Positions 25,587 to 33,794 of a DNA stretch of 64,000 nucleotides are shown here, piece by piece. The notes under the pieces are model-generated. The model ran no database searches, was not told the DNA's origin, and saw only the letters and a list, made by a program, of their open reading frames with translations. This stretch comes from Gordonibacter sp. Marseille-P4307 (GTDB lineage: Bacteria; Actinomycetota; Coriobacteriia; Coriobacteriales; Eggerthellaceae), in the NCBI RefSeq assembly GCF_900604965.1, contig NZ_UWPD01000001.1, positions 574,642-638,641 on the forward strand, written 5' to 3'. How positions within the stretch are numbered: position 1 is the stretch's first letter; each line of letters starts with the position of its first letter. A program made the position numbers and the translations under genes.

Positions 25587-27737
25587 GTGTCTCATCTGTC
25601 GAATCTCGAAGGAACCGAAATGCAGGGCAAGCTCCCCGAAGTGCGCCTGTCTACCACTCCGCTTCGAGTGGTGTCTCCCTACGAGCCGGCAGGGGATCAG
25701 CCTGAGGCCATCGCGGCGCTTGCTCGCAACATCGATCAGGGGGTTCGCTACCAGACGCTTTTGGGAGTGACGGGTTCGGGCAAGACGTTCACCATGGCCA
25801 AGACCATCGAGGCCGTGCAGAAGCCTACGCTGGTGCTCGCCCCCAACAAGACGCTCGCTGCTCAGCTGGCCGCCGAGTTGAAGGAGTTTTTCCCCGACAA
25901 TTCGGTGGTGTACTTCGTTTCGTACTACGATTACTACCAGCCAGAGGCTTACGTGCCTTCGTCCGACACCTTCATCGAGAAAGACGCGTCGATCAACGAG
26001 GAGGTCGAAAAGCTGCGTCATGCGGCCACGTCGGCTTTGCTGTCGCGTCGCGACTGCATCGTAGTTGCAAGCGTGTCGTGCATCTACGGTATCGGTAGCC
26101 CCATGGACTATGCGGGCATGGCGGTTTTCCTCGATAAAGAGAAGGAAGCGGATAGGGATCACGTCATTCGCGAACTTATCGAGATCCAGTACGATCGCAA
26201 CGACTACGAGCTGTCCCGCGGGACGTTTCGCGTGCGCGGGGACAGCCTCGATGTGTTTCCGCCCTATGCCGACAATCCCATTCGCGTCGAATTCTGGGGC
26301 GACGAGATCGAGAGCATTTCAGAGGTGGATGGTCTGACGGGCGAGGTGCTGAACACCTACGAGGCGCTTCCCGTGTGGCCTGCATCTCACTACGTGACGG
26401 CACGGCCTAAGATGGAAAAAGCGCTTTCGACCATTCGAGAAGAGCTTCGCGTGCGCCTGGGCCAGTTCCGCGATGAGGGCAAGCTGCTCGAGGCCGAGCG
26501 ATTGGAAATGCGCGTCGGTTACGATCTGGAGATGCTGGAGACGATGGGATTCTGCTCGGGGATCGAGAACTATTCGCGCCATCTTGATGGACGCAAACCC
26601 GGCGAGCCCCCCTATACGCTGATCGACTACTTCCCGAAGGACTTTCTGTGCATCATCGACGAGAGCCACGTGACCGTCCCTCAGATTCGAGGAATGCACG
26701 AGGGGGACCGTTCGCGCAAGATCACGCTAACCGAGCACGGGTTCAGGCTTCCCAGCTGCCTGGATAACCGCCCTTTACGCTTCGACGAGTTCGAAGAGAG
26801 GGTGCCTCAGTTCGTGTACGTGTCGGCTACGCCCGGCGATTACGAGAACCGCGTCAGTCAGGCGCGCGTCGAGCAGATCATCCGTCCGACAGGTCTGCTC
26901 GATCCCGAGATCGCCGTGCGCCCGATAGCGTCCCAGATCGATGACATCATCGACGAAGCGCGGATTCGTGTCCAGCGCAACGAGCGCGTGCTGGTTACCA
27001 CGCTGACGAAGAAGATGGCCGAGGATCTGACCGATCATCTGCTTGATCAGGGGATCAATACGCGTTATATGCACTCGGACATCGCAACGCTCGAACGCGT
27101 CGAGATCCTGCGCGATCTGAGGTTGGGAAAATTCGATGTGCTGGTGGGCATCAACCTGCTGCGCGAGGGCCTCGATCTGCCCGAGGTGTCGCTGGTTGCC
27201 ATTCTGGATGCCGACAAGGAGGGCTTCCTGCGCAACCACCGTTCGCTCATTCAGACTATCGGCCGCGCCGCCCGCAACGCGTCGGGCGAGGTCATCATGT
27301 ATGCCGACAAGATCACCGATTCCATGCGGCTGGCTATCGACGAGACGCGCCGTCGCCGGGATATCCAGATGCGGTTCAACGAGGATCACGGCATCGAGCC
27401 GCAGACGGTGCGCAAAGCCGTGAACGACATCATCAGCTCCGTTGCCGACGAGGTGGGCGGTGTCAGTGCCCAGGACATAAATCGAGAGTTGGCCGAGCTG
27501 TCTCGAGAAGAGGTTCTGCGCATCGTTTCCAGCATGGAAGACGAGATGGCGGAGGCGTCCCGGAACATGGATTTCGAGGCCGCTGCGCATCTGCGCGATC
27601 AGATCGTGAGATTCCGTTCCCAATTCGAGGGCACCACCGAAGAGGCGGCGCTTGCCGGTTTGAAGAAAACGGCCCGAAAGGGAAGCGCCTACGGGAATCG
27701 CAAGCACGCCGCCTACGGATCGAGCCGTAGGCGGTAA
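25587..27737 (+). CDS. uvrB: Excinuclease ABC subunit B
   Basis: 716 residues from GTG 25587 (AAGGAG, spacing six); ATG 25620 with weaker AAGGA is an alternative giving 705. UvrB loads on damage with UvrA and recruits UvrC for nucleotide excision repair. Helicase motifs: Walker [14 protein letters not shown], beta-hairpin region [20 protein letters not shown], motif II IIDESHV, motif [14 protein letters not shown], motif [11 protein letters not shown]. The C-terminal UVR domain is present ([20 protein letters not shown]). No LexA-type box was seen upstream, so SOS control is not evident here. Confidence 0.96.
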   Translation: MSHLSNLEGTEMQGKLPEVRLSTTPLRVVSPYEPAGDQPEAIAALARNIDQGVRYQTLLGVTGSGKTFTMAKTIEAVQKPTLVLAPNKTLAAQLAAELKEFFPDNSVVYFVSYYDYYQPEAYVPSSDTFIEKDASINEEVEKLRHAATSALLSRRDCIVVASVSCIYGIGSPMDYAGMAVFLDKEKEADRDHVIRELIEIQYDRNDYELSRGTFRVRGDSLDVFPPYADNPIRVEFWGDEIESISEVDGLTGEVLNTYEALPVWPASHYVTARPKMEKALSTIREELRVRLGQFRDEGKLLEAERLEMRVGYDLEMLETMGFCSGIENYSRHLDGRKPGEPPYTLIDYFPKDFLCIIDESHVTVPQIRGMHEGDRSRKITLTEHGFRLPSCLDNRPLRFDEFEERVPQFVYVSATPGDYENRVSQARVEQIIRPTGLLDPEIAVRPIASQIDDIIDEARIRVQRNERVLVTTLTKKMAEDLTDHLLDQGINTRYMHSDIATLERVEILRDLRLGKFDVLVGINLLREGLDLPEVSLVAILDADKEGFLRNHRSLIQTIGRAARNASGEVIMYADKITDSMRLAIDETRRRRDIQMRFNEDHGIEPQTVRKAVNDIISSVADEVGGVSAQDINRELAELSREEVLRIVSSMEDEMAEASRNMDFEAAAHLRDQIVRFRSQFEGTTEEAALAGLKKTARKGSAYGNRKHAAYGSSRRR

Positions 27738-27810
27738 TCGTCGCCGATTGCGCTGTATGCCGATCGGCCTTTGTCCTGGGCGATGTGCGGAAGGCGAGGT
27801 CTCGCGTCCG

Positions 27811-28158
27811 TCAGGCTTGCGCGTCAGCTTCGGTTCCGGCGTTCATGAATGCGACGCCGGCGATGATCAGCGCGATTCCCAGCCCCATAAGCGCGGTGAC
27901 GGGTTCTCCGAACACCAGCGACCCTATGACGGCGGTGCCGATCGTGCCGATGCCGCCCCACACTCCGTACGACAGCCCCAGCGGGAGGTGTTTCAGCGCG
28001 AAGGAGAACAGCGAGAAACTGGCAAGGTAGCTGATGGCTATGCCGACGACGAATACGGGTTCGGTGAACCCGTTGGACAGCTTGATGAACGTGGTTCCGA
28101 ACAGCTCGCAGACGATGGCGATGCCCAGAAGCATCCAGCTTCGCGTGATGGGGGACAT
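27811..28158 (-). CDS. Small multidrug resistance (SMR) transporter subunit, second of pair
   Basis: 115 residues with four membrane helices. The conserved helix-1 Glu is seen in IVCELFGTTFIKLSNGF, and helix 3 carries YGVWGGIGTIGTAVIG. SMR proteins exchange protons for cationic drugs or guanidinium-like compounds as dimers. It follows another SMR gene by four bases, so the two probably assemble as a heterodimer of the YkkCD/EbrAB sort. No guanidine riboswitch-like leader was recognised upstream, so the substrate remains open. It converges with uvrB. Confidence 0.88.
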   Translation of the reverse strand: MSPITRSWMLLGIAIVCELFGTTFIKLSNGFTEPVFVVGIAISYLASFSLFSFALKHLPLGLSYGVWGGIGTIGTAVIGSLVFGEPVTALMGLGIALIIAGVAFMNAGTEADAQA

Positions 28159-28162
28159 AAGG

Positions 28163-28477
28163 CTACACTCCCATTTTCAGAAGGACGATGCCGGCGATGA
28201 CGAGGATGATGCCCAGCACTTTTTTCCAGGTGAACAGCTCGCCCCAAAGGGCGCGCCCCACGACGCAGGTAAGGGCGATGGACGATCCGCTCCAAATGGC
28301 GTAGGTGATACCCAGGGGAAGTTCCGCCAGAACGTGCGACATCAGGTAGAACGACAGCACGTATCCGATCGCGATGCCGGCGATCCATCCTTTTTTGCGA
28401 AAGCCGTCCGACAGCTTCATCGAGGTGTCGGCGAATGTCTCGAGGATTACCGATCCTGCGAGCATGAGCCATGCCAT
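28163..28477 (-). CDS. Small multidrug resistance (SMR) transporter subunit, first of pair
   Basis: 104 residues, four membrane helices. The coupling Glu lies in VILETFADTSMKLSDGF, and helix 3 shows LGITYAIWSGSSIALT with the family Trp. Compared with its partner the loop charges differ (RKKGW here), as expected for an asymmetric pair in which the two subunits insert in opposite directions. The gene is first in a two-gene unit; the start ATG 28477 is preceded on the minus strand by GGAAAGGAAACC. Confidence 0.88.
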   Translation of the reverse strand: MAWLMLAGSVILETFADTSMKLSDGFRKKGWIAGIAIGYVLSFYLMSHVLAELPLGITYAIWSGSSIALTCVVGRALWGELFTWKKVLGIILVIAGIVLLKMGV

Positions 28478-28532
28478 GTTGGTTTCCTTTCCAGGACGGC
28501 GGGCCGGACGCGATCGCCCGTCGTCGTTCCCG

Positions 28533-28865
28533 TTACCGTTCGAGGAGCGTTTTCACCCTATGCCGGGCGAGATCGACGTGCGATTCGTCTACGAACGTCA
28601 CGCCCTCTGCTTCCAGCATGCGCCGCTGGACCTCAGGTCCGCCGAACCCGAAACCTGGAGCGAGCGATCCGTTTTTGAATACGACGCGATGGCAAGGCGT
28701 GGCGTGGTCGCCCATGCCGGGGTTTGGGTTGTTGTGCAGCGCGAAACCGACGTAGCGTGCTGCGCGCGGACGCCCGATCGCCTCGGCTACCTGACCGTAG
28801 GTGGCCACGCATCCACGAGGGATGCGCCGCACCGCAGTATATACCGCTTCGGAGAATTCGCTCAT
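28533..28865 (-). CDS. MGMT-family methyltransferase domain protein
   Basis: 110 residues, only the C-terminal DNA-binding domain of O6-methylguanine-DNA methyltransferases. The helix-turn-helix RGCVATYGQVAEAIGRPRAA and the active-site motif HATPCHRVVFKNGSLA are present; Cys58 is retained, so unlike Atl proteins (Trp) it could accept an alkyl group. Full Ada/Ogt proteins have an extra N-terminal domain that is absent. Likely functions are direct repair or flagging of O6-alkylguanine. It starts four bases after the dtd stop, so the two are co-transcribed. Confidence 0.85.
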   Translation of the reverse strand: MSEFSEAVYTAVRRIPRGCVATYGQVAEAIGRPRAARYVGFALHNNPNPGMGDHATPCHRVVFKNGSLAPGFGFGGPEVQRRMLEAEGVTFVDESHVDLARHRVKTLLER

Positions 28866-28869
28866 ATCG

Positions 28870-29319
28870 TCACGCCCACTCGTCGGTATCCAGCACGATG
28901 GTGAAAGGGCCGTCGTTAACGAGGGATACGTCCATGTCGGCTCCGAACGTTCCCGTCTCGACGCGCGTTACGTGTTTGCGTGCGAGCGAGACGAACTCTT
29001 CGTAAAGACGTCGCGCCGTCTCGGGGTCCGCGGCGTCGGTGAACGAGGGCCTTCTTCCTCGGCGGCAGTCGGCGTAAAGGGTGAATTGGGACACGACCAG
29101 CACCTCTCCAGAGATCTCTGCGATCGAGCGGTTCGTCTTGCCCTCGCTGTCGGCGCAGATGCGCAGGTTGAAGATCTTCGACCACAGCCGCTCGGCATCT
29201 TTTTCGGTATCGCCGTCGCCTACGCCCAGAAAGATGAGGTAGCCGCGACCGCACGAGCCGACGGCGGTTCCTTCGACCGTGACGCCTGCCTGTTTGACTC
29301 GCTGGATAACCGCGCGCAT
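28870..29319 (-). CDS. dtd: D-aminoacyl-tRNA deacylase
   Basis: 149 residues, standard length. It hydrolyses D-amino acids, and glycine, from mischarged tRNAs. The N-terminus MRAVIQRVKQAGVTVEG is typical; the active-site motifs are VVSQFTLYADCRRGRRPSFT and the cross-subunit NDGPFTIVLDT, equivalent to the Gly-cisPro region (SQxTLY and NxGP). AAAGG lies nine bases upstream of the ATG on the minus strand. It is divergent from recN. Confidence 0.93.
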   Translation of the reverse strand: MRAVIQRVKQAGVTVEGTAVGSCGRGYLIFLGVGDGDTEKDAERLWSKIFNLRICADSEGKTNRSIAEISGEVLVVSQFTLYADCRRGRRPSFTDAADPETARRLYEEFVSLARKHVTRVETGTFGADMDVSLVNDGPFTIVLDTDEWA

Positions 29320-29468
29320 TCGTTCAACCTTTCGCCTTTTCCTTCCAGTGTACTTGATGCCGATGCAAACCGGGGTCTGCGCAGCGCGGGGAAGAGGTTT
29401 CGGAGAGTTTTCAGCGACTGAAATTCATACATGCGTTGGACGGCGGTTAGGTTTCGGATGGGCTTGCT

Positions 29469-29477
29469 TGCTATACT
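29469..29477 (+). promoter_or_regulatory. Extended -10 promoter of recN
   Basis: TGCTATACT, identical to the rpsA element. It lies 36 bases before the recN ATG. No LexA-type box was found between dtd and recN. Confidence 0.5.
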
Positions 29478-29512
29478 GAGGGTTCGAGGTGACCAGGTAT
29501 CGGGAGACGTCC

Positions 29513-31192
29513 ATGATCGACGAAATACAGGTGAGCGATCTCGCTCTCATCCGTTCGGCTTCGCTTGCGCCTGCCGATGGCCTCACCGTTCTCACCGGCG
29601 AGACCGGTGCTGGCAAGTCCGCGCTGCTTTCCGCCTTCAAACTGCTGATGGGGGGACGCTCGGACAAGGCGATGGTGCGCGAGGGAGCGTCATCCCTGCA
29701 GGTTGAAGGGCGGTTTTTCGGAATTTCTCTTGCGGCGGGCGCCCTGGGATGCGACGAGGGTTCTTCGGATGGAGCCGAATTGTCGGACGAGGCGGTGGTT
29801 GTGCGCCGCGTGGGTGCCGATGGCCGTTCGCGCGTTTTCGTGAACGGATCGATGGCAAGTGCGCGCCAGCTTGCCGATACGGTGGCGGCCGGCATCGATC
29901 TGTGCGGTCAGTTCGAGCACCAGCAGCTTATGAAGCCCGCGAACCATGCCGGCATTCTCGATTCCTGGGCGGGAGACGAGGCTCGGGAGCGGCTCGAGGC
30001 GTACCGGGTCCGCCTGTCTGCGGCTCGCGGTGCCCGGTTAGAGCTCGACCGCGTGCGCGAGGCCCAGAAGAGTTCGTCGGAGCGGCTTGACGAGGCTCGG
30101 TTCGTTCTCAAACGCATCGGCGAGATCGATCCGCAGCCCGGTGAATACGAGCAGTTGGTCCGCGATCTTTCCGTGGCTGAAAACGCCGAGGCGCTGGCGA
30201 TATCAACCGCAACGGCTCACGAGGCCTTATCGGCGGACGGGGGAGCCCTTGATGCGCTGAACACGGCGGCCTCGGCGCTCGAGTCGTGCGCAAAGTGTGA
30301 TTCGAATCTGGGCGAACTTGCCCAACAACTGCGTGAAACCGGATATGTTCTAGAAGATATTGCAGCTCAGGCGCGTGATTACCGCGAAGGAATCGACTTC
30401 GATGCGCAGACCCTTGCGTTTCAGCAAGAGCGCATCGCAAGCCTTCAAGGGCTGATGCGCGAATTCGGCCCCCGTATGGACGATGTTTTGGCCCGTCGTG
30501 ATCGGGCGGCTGACGAGGTGTCGCTTGTGGACGATGCCGAGATGCGCGAATCGGCCGCCGTACGCGAGGTCGAGCGCGCCGAGGCTGCTTTGCTGGAAGC
30601 CGCCGATGCGCTGGATGCGGCTCGATGCGCGGCCGCTCCCGAATTCGAGGCCGAGGTGAACCGGGTGCTCGGACGCTTGGAAATGGGGTCGGCGGCTCTG
30701 GTCTGCTCGATCGGGCGGCTCGATCGAGCGGCGTGGTCGTCCCAGGGCCCCTCGTCGGTTGAATTCATGTATCGTCCCGCAGCCGGCATGCAGGTGCGGC
30801 CTCTCGCGCGCATCGCGTCGGGAGGCGAGGTGAGCCGCGTCATGCTGGCCACCAAGGTGGCGCTCGGTAAGCGCGATACGGTGGATACGCTGGTGTTCGA
30901 CGAGGTGGATGCTGGAGTGGGAGGGTCGGTAGCCAACGCGCTGGCCGAGGTCATCGCCGATTTGGCGCACACTCATCAGGTGATCGTCGTCACGCATCTC
31001 GCTCAAGTGGCCGTTCGCGCCCAGCGCCACTACGTGGTGTCGAAAACCGAGGATCGCAGCGGGGCATCAACGATGATCGGCGAGGTTTCGGGGGAGGATC
31101 GGGTTGCGGAGATCGCGCGAATGCTCTCGGGCGGTTCCACCGAGGCTTCCGTCGCCCATGCGCGCGAGATGCTGCGAAGCGCGTTGGCCTAG
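29513..31192 (+). CDS. recN: DNA repair protein RecN
   Basis: 559 residues from ATG 29513 (GGGAGA five bases upstream); an in-frame GTG at 29489 would add eight residues. RecN is an SMC-like ATPase acting early at double-strand breaks. ATPase motifs frame a coiled coil: Walker A LTGETGAGKSALLSAF near the start, Q-loop CGQFEHQQL, ABC signature IASGGEVSRVMLA, Walker B TLVFDEVDAGVGG and switch VTHLAQVAV. The central 150-350 region is charged and heptad-like. The length is typical. It precedes nfo by 50 bases, making a small repair group with the nearby dtd/MGMT pair on the other strand. Confidence 0.95.
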   Translation: MIDEIQVSDLALIRSASLAPADGLTVLTGETGAGKSALLSAFKLLMGGRSDKAMVREGASSLQVEGRFFGISLAAGALGCDEGSSDGAELSDEAVVVRRVGADGRSRVFVNGSMASARQLADTVAAGIDLCGQFEHQQLMKPANHAGILDSWAGDEARERLEAYRVRLSAARGARLELDRVREAQKSSSERLDEARFVLKRIGEIDPQPGEYEQLVRDLSVAENAEALAISTATAHEALSADGGALDALNTAASALESCAKCDSNLGELAQQLRETGYVLEDIAAQARDYREGIDFDAQTLAFQQERIASLQGLMREFGPRMDDVLARRDRAADEVSLVDDAEMRESAAVREVERAEAALLEAADALDAARCAAAPEFEAEVNRVLGRLEMGSAALVCSIGRLDRAAWSSQGPSSVEFMYRPAAGMQVRPLARIASGGEVSRVMLATKVALGKRDTVDTLVFDEVDAGVGGSVANALAEVIADLAHTHQVIVVTHLAQVAVRAQRHYVVSKTEDRSGASTMIGEVSGEDRVAEIARMLSGGSTEASVAHAREMLRSALA

Positions 31193-31241
31193 CTAGGATC
31201 GAACGGTCGGCAGCGATCCGTTTATTCGGGATAGGGGTTTT

Positions 31242-32075
31242 ATGCTTACGCTCGGGTGCCATCTTTCCATTGCCAAGGGTTTCGCCGCGGCTGCCCGCGA
31301 TGCCCGCCGCATCGGGGCGAACACGTTTCAGTTCTTCACGCGCAACCCGCGCGGGGGAAAGGCCAAGGCGATCGATCCGGCCGATCTCGAGCGTTTTCGC
31401 GCGGAGTGCGCGGAGGCGGGCATCGAGCACATCCTGGCCCATGCCCCCTATACGCTGAACCCCGCGTCGTCGAACCCCCAGACGCGCGAGTTCGCGCTGG
31501 CCACTTTGGCGGAGGATCTTGCCCGTATGGAGAACACGCCCGGCCAGATGTACAACTTCCATCCCGGCGCTCATGTGGGCCAGGGATCGGAGCGCGGGAT
31601 CGAGCTCATAGCGGAGGCTTTGAACCAGGTGCTTCGTCCCGGTCAGACCACGACGGTGCTTTTGGAGACCATGGCCGGCAAGGGGACCGAGGTCGGCCGC
31701 ACGTTCGAGGAGCTGGCGGCCATTATCGACCGCGTCGACCTGGGCGACCGCATGGGCGTGTGCCTGGACACGTGCCACGTGTGGGACGGAGGCTACGATA
31801 TTGCGGGCGATCTGGAGAGGGTTCTGGATCGCTTCGACCAGGTGCTGGGGATCGACCGGTTGCGGGCGCTGCATCTGAACGACAGCAAGAACCCGCTTGG
31901 GGCCCATAAGGATCGCCACGAGCGGCTGGGCGAGGGCTTCATCGGTATCGGTGCATTCGAGGCCGCCGTGACTCACCCGGTTTTGCGGAAGCTGCCCCTG
32001 TATCTGGAGACGCCTCAGGACGGTTTGGACGGCTATGCCGCAGAGATAGCGATGCTACGTTCTTTTTGCCGATGA
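31242..32075 (+). CDS. nfo: Endonuclease IV (AP endonuclease)
   Basis: 277 residues. It cuts 5' of abasic sites in base excision repair with three Zn ions. Family signatures: LGCHLSIAKGF at the start, NFHPGAHVGQGSERG, LLETMAGKGTEVGRTFEEL, VCLDTCHVWDGGYDI and LHLNDSKNPLGAHKDRHERL with GEGFIG. These supply the His, Glu and Asp metal ligands. ATG 31242 is chosen at the conserved MLTLGCHLS; the upstream GATAGGGG is a usable ribosome-binding site. It lies 50 bases after recN, so co-transcription is likely. Confidence 0.95.
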   Translation: MLTLGCHLSIAKGFAAAARDARRIGANTFQFFTRNPRGGKAKAIDPADLERFRAECAEAGIEHILAHAPYTLNPASSNPQTREFALATLAEDLARMENTPGQMYNFHPGAHVGQGSERGIELIAEALNQVLRPGQTTTVLLETMAGKGTEVGRTFEELAAIIDRVDLGDRMGVCLDTCHVWDGGYDIAGDLERVLDRFDQVLGIDRLRALHLNDSKNPLGAHKDRHERLGEGFIGIGAFEAAVTHPVLRKLPLYLETPQDGLDGYAAEIAMLRSFCR

Positions 32076-32100
32076 GCGGCGGTTTTTCGGGCAATGCGAC

Positions 32101-32238
32101 ATGGGATCATTCAAGGAGTTCTCTTCTGCAGAGCTCGACGACCTCGTTTCGTCGGTGAATGCCCAGCGCCTTGCGAACTTTCCTGTGTCGCTCTCGTCGG
32201 CCGAGATCAGACGTATATACGAATCGATAGGATCGTAA
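32101..32238 (+). CDS. Possible small protein (45 residues), unknown
   Basis: Sits in the 640-base stretch between nfo and pheS. It begins MGSFKEFSSAELDDLVSSVN and ends RRIYESIGS; hydrophilic, probably helical, no signal or membrane segment. About two thirds of its third codon positions are G or C, a little lower than neighbouring genes. There is no clear ribosome-binding site before the ATG, which is the main doubt. I do not recognise a family. The bases from 32239 to 32368 after it hold no further gene that I can see. Confidence 0.3.
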   Translation: MGSFKEFSSAELDDLVSSVNAQRLANFPVSLSSAEIRRIYESIGS

Positions 32239-32368
32239 CCTTCGCGTTTTGGACGGATGCGGGCGCCAGTCTTTCGAACCAACTTCGGAAGCGCTTCGTC
32301 CAATGCGGGGATTTATCAGAGAATCGCGCCCGATCTTGGTTATTGCAAGGGCACCTCTCTTGATGCGC

Positions 32369-32374
32369 TATACT
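32369..32374 (+). promoter_or_regulatory. Candidate -10 of the pheS T-box transcript
   Basis: TATACT just upstream of the leader; TTGCAA at 32343-32348 is too far (20 bases) to be a good -35. Confidence 0.45.
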
Positions 32375-32375
32375 G

Positions 32376-32690
32376 GCGTGCATATGCGACGACGAAGATA
32401 AGCTTCGGCGCTGCCCGTTCTCAGAGAGGCGCTTCTTTGGCTGGAAGAGCGCTAGCGGGTGCCGCGGCCGTTCCCTTCCGAGCATCCTCCCCGAAAGCGA
32501 AGGTTAGCGAGCCAGGCGTTCATAGGGGAAGACGGGCACCCTCCGTTATCGGGGAACACGAAGCGGGTCGCGGCCTTTGGGCTTGCGATCAATCAAGGTG
32601 GTACCGCGAGAGCCTTCTCTCGTCCTTGAATCGATGCTGCGGGTGCGAACTCAGTTGCATTGGCAAGGGCAGGGAAGGCTCTTTTTTTGA
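32376..32690 (+). ncRNA. T-box leader controlling pheS-pheT
   Basis: AAGGTGGTACCGCG at 32595-32608 is the T-box sequence that binds the acceptor end of uncharged tRNA. TCAAGG (32593-32598) can pair with CCTTGA to form the antiterminator. AGAGCCTTC (32609-32617) can instead pair with GAAGGCTCT (32674-32682), followed by seven T, the terminator. Upstream, AGAGAG-like and GCTG (GNUG) elements of stem I are visible, and UUC triplets at 32471-32473 and 32476-32478 on the 3' side of stem I are candidate phenylalanine specifiers. It should let pheST be transcribed when uncharged tRNA-Phe accumulates. The specifier choice is inference. Confidence 0.85.
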
Positions 32691-32713
32691 GGGCGAGAGA
32701 AAGGCGAATCGAG

Positions 32714-33775
32714 ATGTCGGTGATCGACGAGTTGGCGGAGCTGAGGTCCAGAACCCTGGTCGCCATCGAGGCCGCGCGGGGAACTTCGGCGCTTGACGAG
32801 GTGCGCGTTCAGGTGATGGGCAAATCAGGCGAGCTTACCAAGTACCTGCGCCAGATGGGCCAGGTTGCCAAAGAGGAGCGCGCCGAGGTGGGCAAGGCGG
32901 TAAACGCTGTGAGAGCCGCTGTCGAAGAAGCGCTCGATCAGCGCAAACGGGCGCTTGCAGCCGACGAGCTGGAGGCCTCCATCAAAAGTTCGGCCGTTGA
33001 CGTGACGCTTCCCGGGCGCGCTCAGCAGATGGGAGCTCGCCACCTCATCAATCGCATTTCCGATGAGATATGCGATGTTTTCCTCGGACTGGGCTACACG
33101 GTTGCAACGGGCCCCGAGGTGGAAACCGACTACTACAACTTCACGGCGCTGAACGCTCCGGCCGACCATCCCAGCCGCAGCATGCAGGATACGTTCTACG
33201 TGCGCGACCTGTCGGGCGACGCCGCTGCGGTCCGCGGCGAGTCCGATGTGCTGCTGCGCACCCAGACCTCCGGCGTTCAGGTTCACGTGATGGAGGCTCA
33301 GAAGCCCCCCATCTACATCGTCGCGCCGGGAAAGGTGTATCGTCGCGACGTGGCCGACCCGTCGCACCTTCCCCAGTTCACTCAGATAGAAGGCCTGGTG
33401 ATCGACGAGAACATCAGTTTCGGTGATCTGAAGGGAACGCTTGATTACTTCTGCAAGGCGATGTTTGGCCCCGAGCGAGAAACGCGCTTCAGAGCGCATT
33501 ACTTCCCGTTTACCGAGCCGTCGGCGGAAGTTGATGTGAGCTGCGGAATTTGCCATGGCGAGGGTTGCCGGTTCTGCAAGGGCACCGGCTGGCTCGAGAT
33601 CCTGGGCTGCGGCATGGTCGACCCGGCGGTGCTCGAGTGCTCGGGGGTTGATCCCGAGCGGTACTCGGGTTTCGCGTTCGGCGTGGGCGTCGAGCGCGTT
33701 GCGGCGCTGAAGTACGACATTCCCGATCTCAGGTTGCTGCTTCAAGGCGATATGCGTTTCCTTCGTCAGTTCTAG
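32714..33775 (+). CDS. pheS: Phenylalanyl-tRNA synthetase alpha subunit
   Basis: 353 residues from ATG 32714 (GAAAGG upstream, 24 bases past the T-box terminator); an in-frame ATG at 32660 would lie inside the terminator. An N-terminal coiled coil is followed by the class II catalytic core: DTFYV, LLRTQTSGVQVHVM (motif 2 region YRRDVADPSHLPQFTQIEGL) and motif 3 FAFGVGVERVAALKYDIPDL. SCGICHGEGCRFCKGTGW is a four-Cys zinc-knuckle-like insert common to Gram-positive PheS. It forms an alpha2-beta2 enzyme with PheT, encoded 20 bases downstream. Confidence 0.96.
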   Translation: MSVIDELAELRSRTLVAIEAARGTSALDEVRVQVMGKSGELTKYLRQMGQVAKEERAEVGKAVNAVRAAVEEALDQRKRALAADELEASIKSSAVDVTLPGRAQQMGARHLINRISDEICDVFLGLGYTVATGPEVETDYYNFTALNAPADHPSRSMQDTFYVRDLSGDAAAVRGESDVLLRTQTSGVQVHVMEAQKPPIYIVAPGKVYRRDVADPSHLPQFTQIEGLVIDENISFGDLKGTLDYFCKAMFGPERETRFRAHYFPFTEPSAEVDVSCGICHGEGCRFCKGTGWLEILGCGMVDPAVLECSGVDPERYSGFAFGVGVERVAALKYDIPDLRLLLQGDMRFLRQF

Positions 33776-33794
33776 TTCAGGAAGAAGTTGACTC

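Noticed and set aside
28478-28532. Guanidine riboswitch upstream of the SMR pair
   Set aside because: The 55-base gap is too short and shows no ykkC-like core; substrate left open.
29320-29512. LexA box before recN
   Set aside because: No CGAACnnnnGTTCG-like palindrome in the dtd-recN gap, although recN is an SOS gene in some bacteria.
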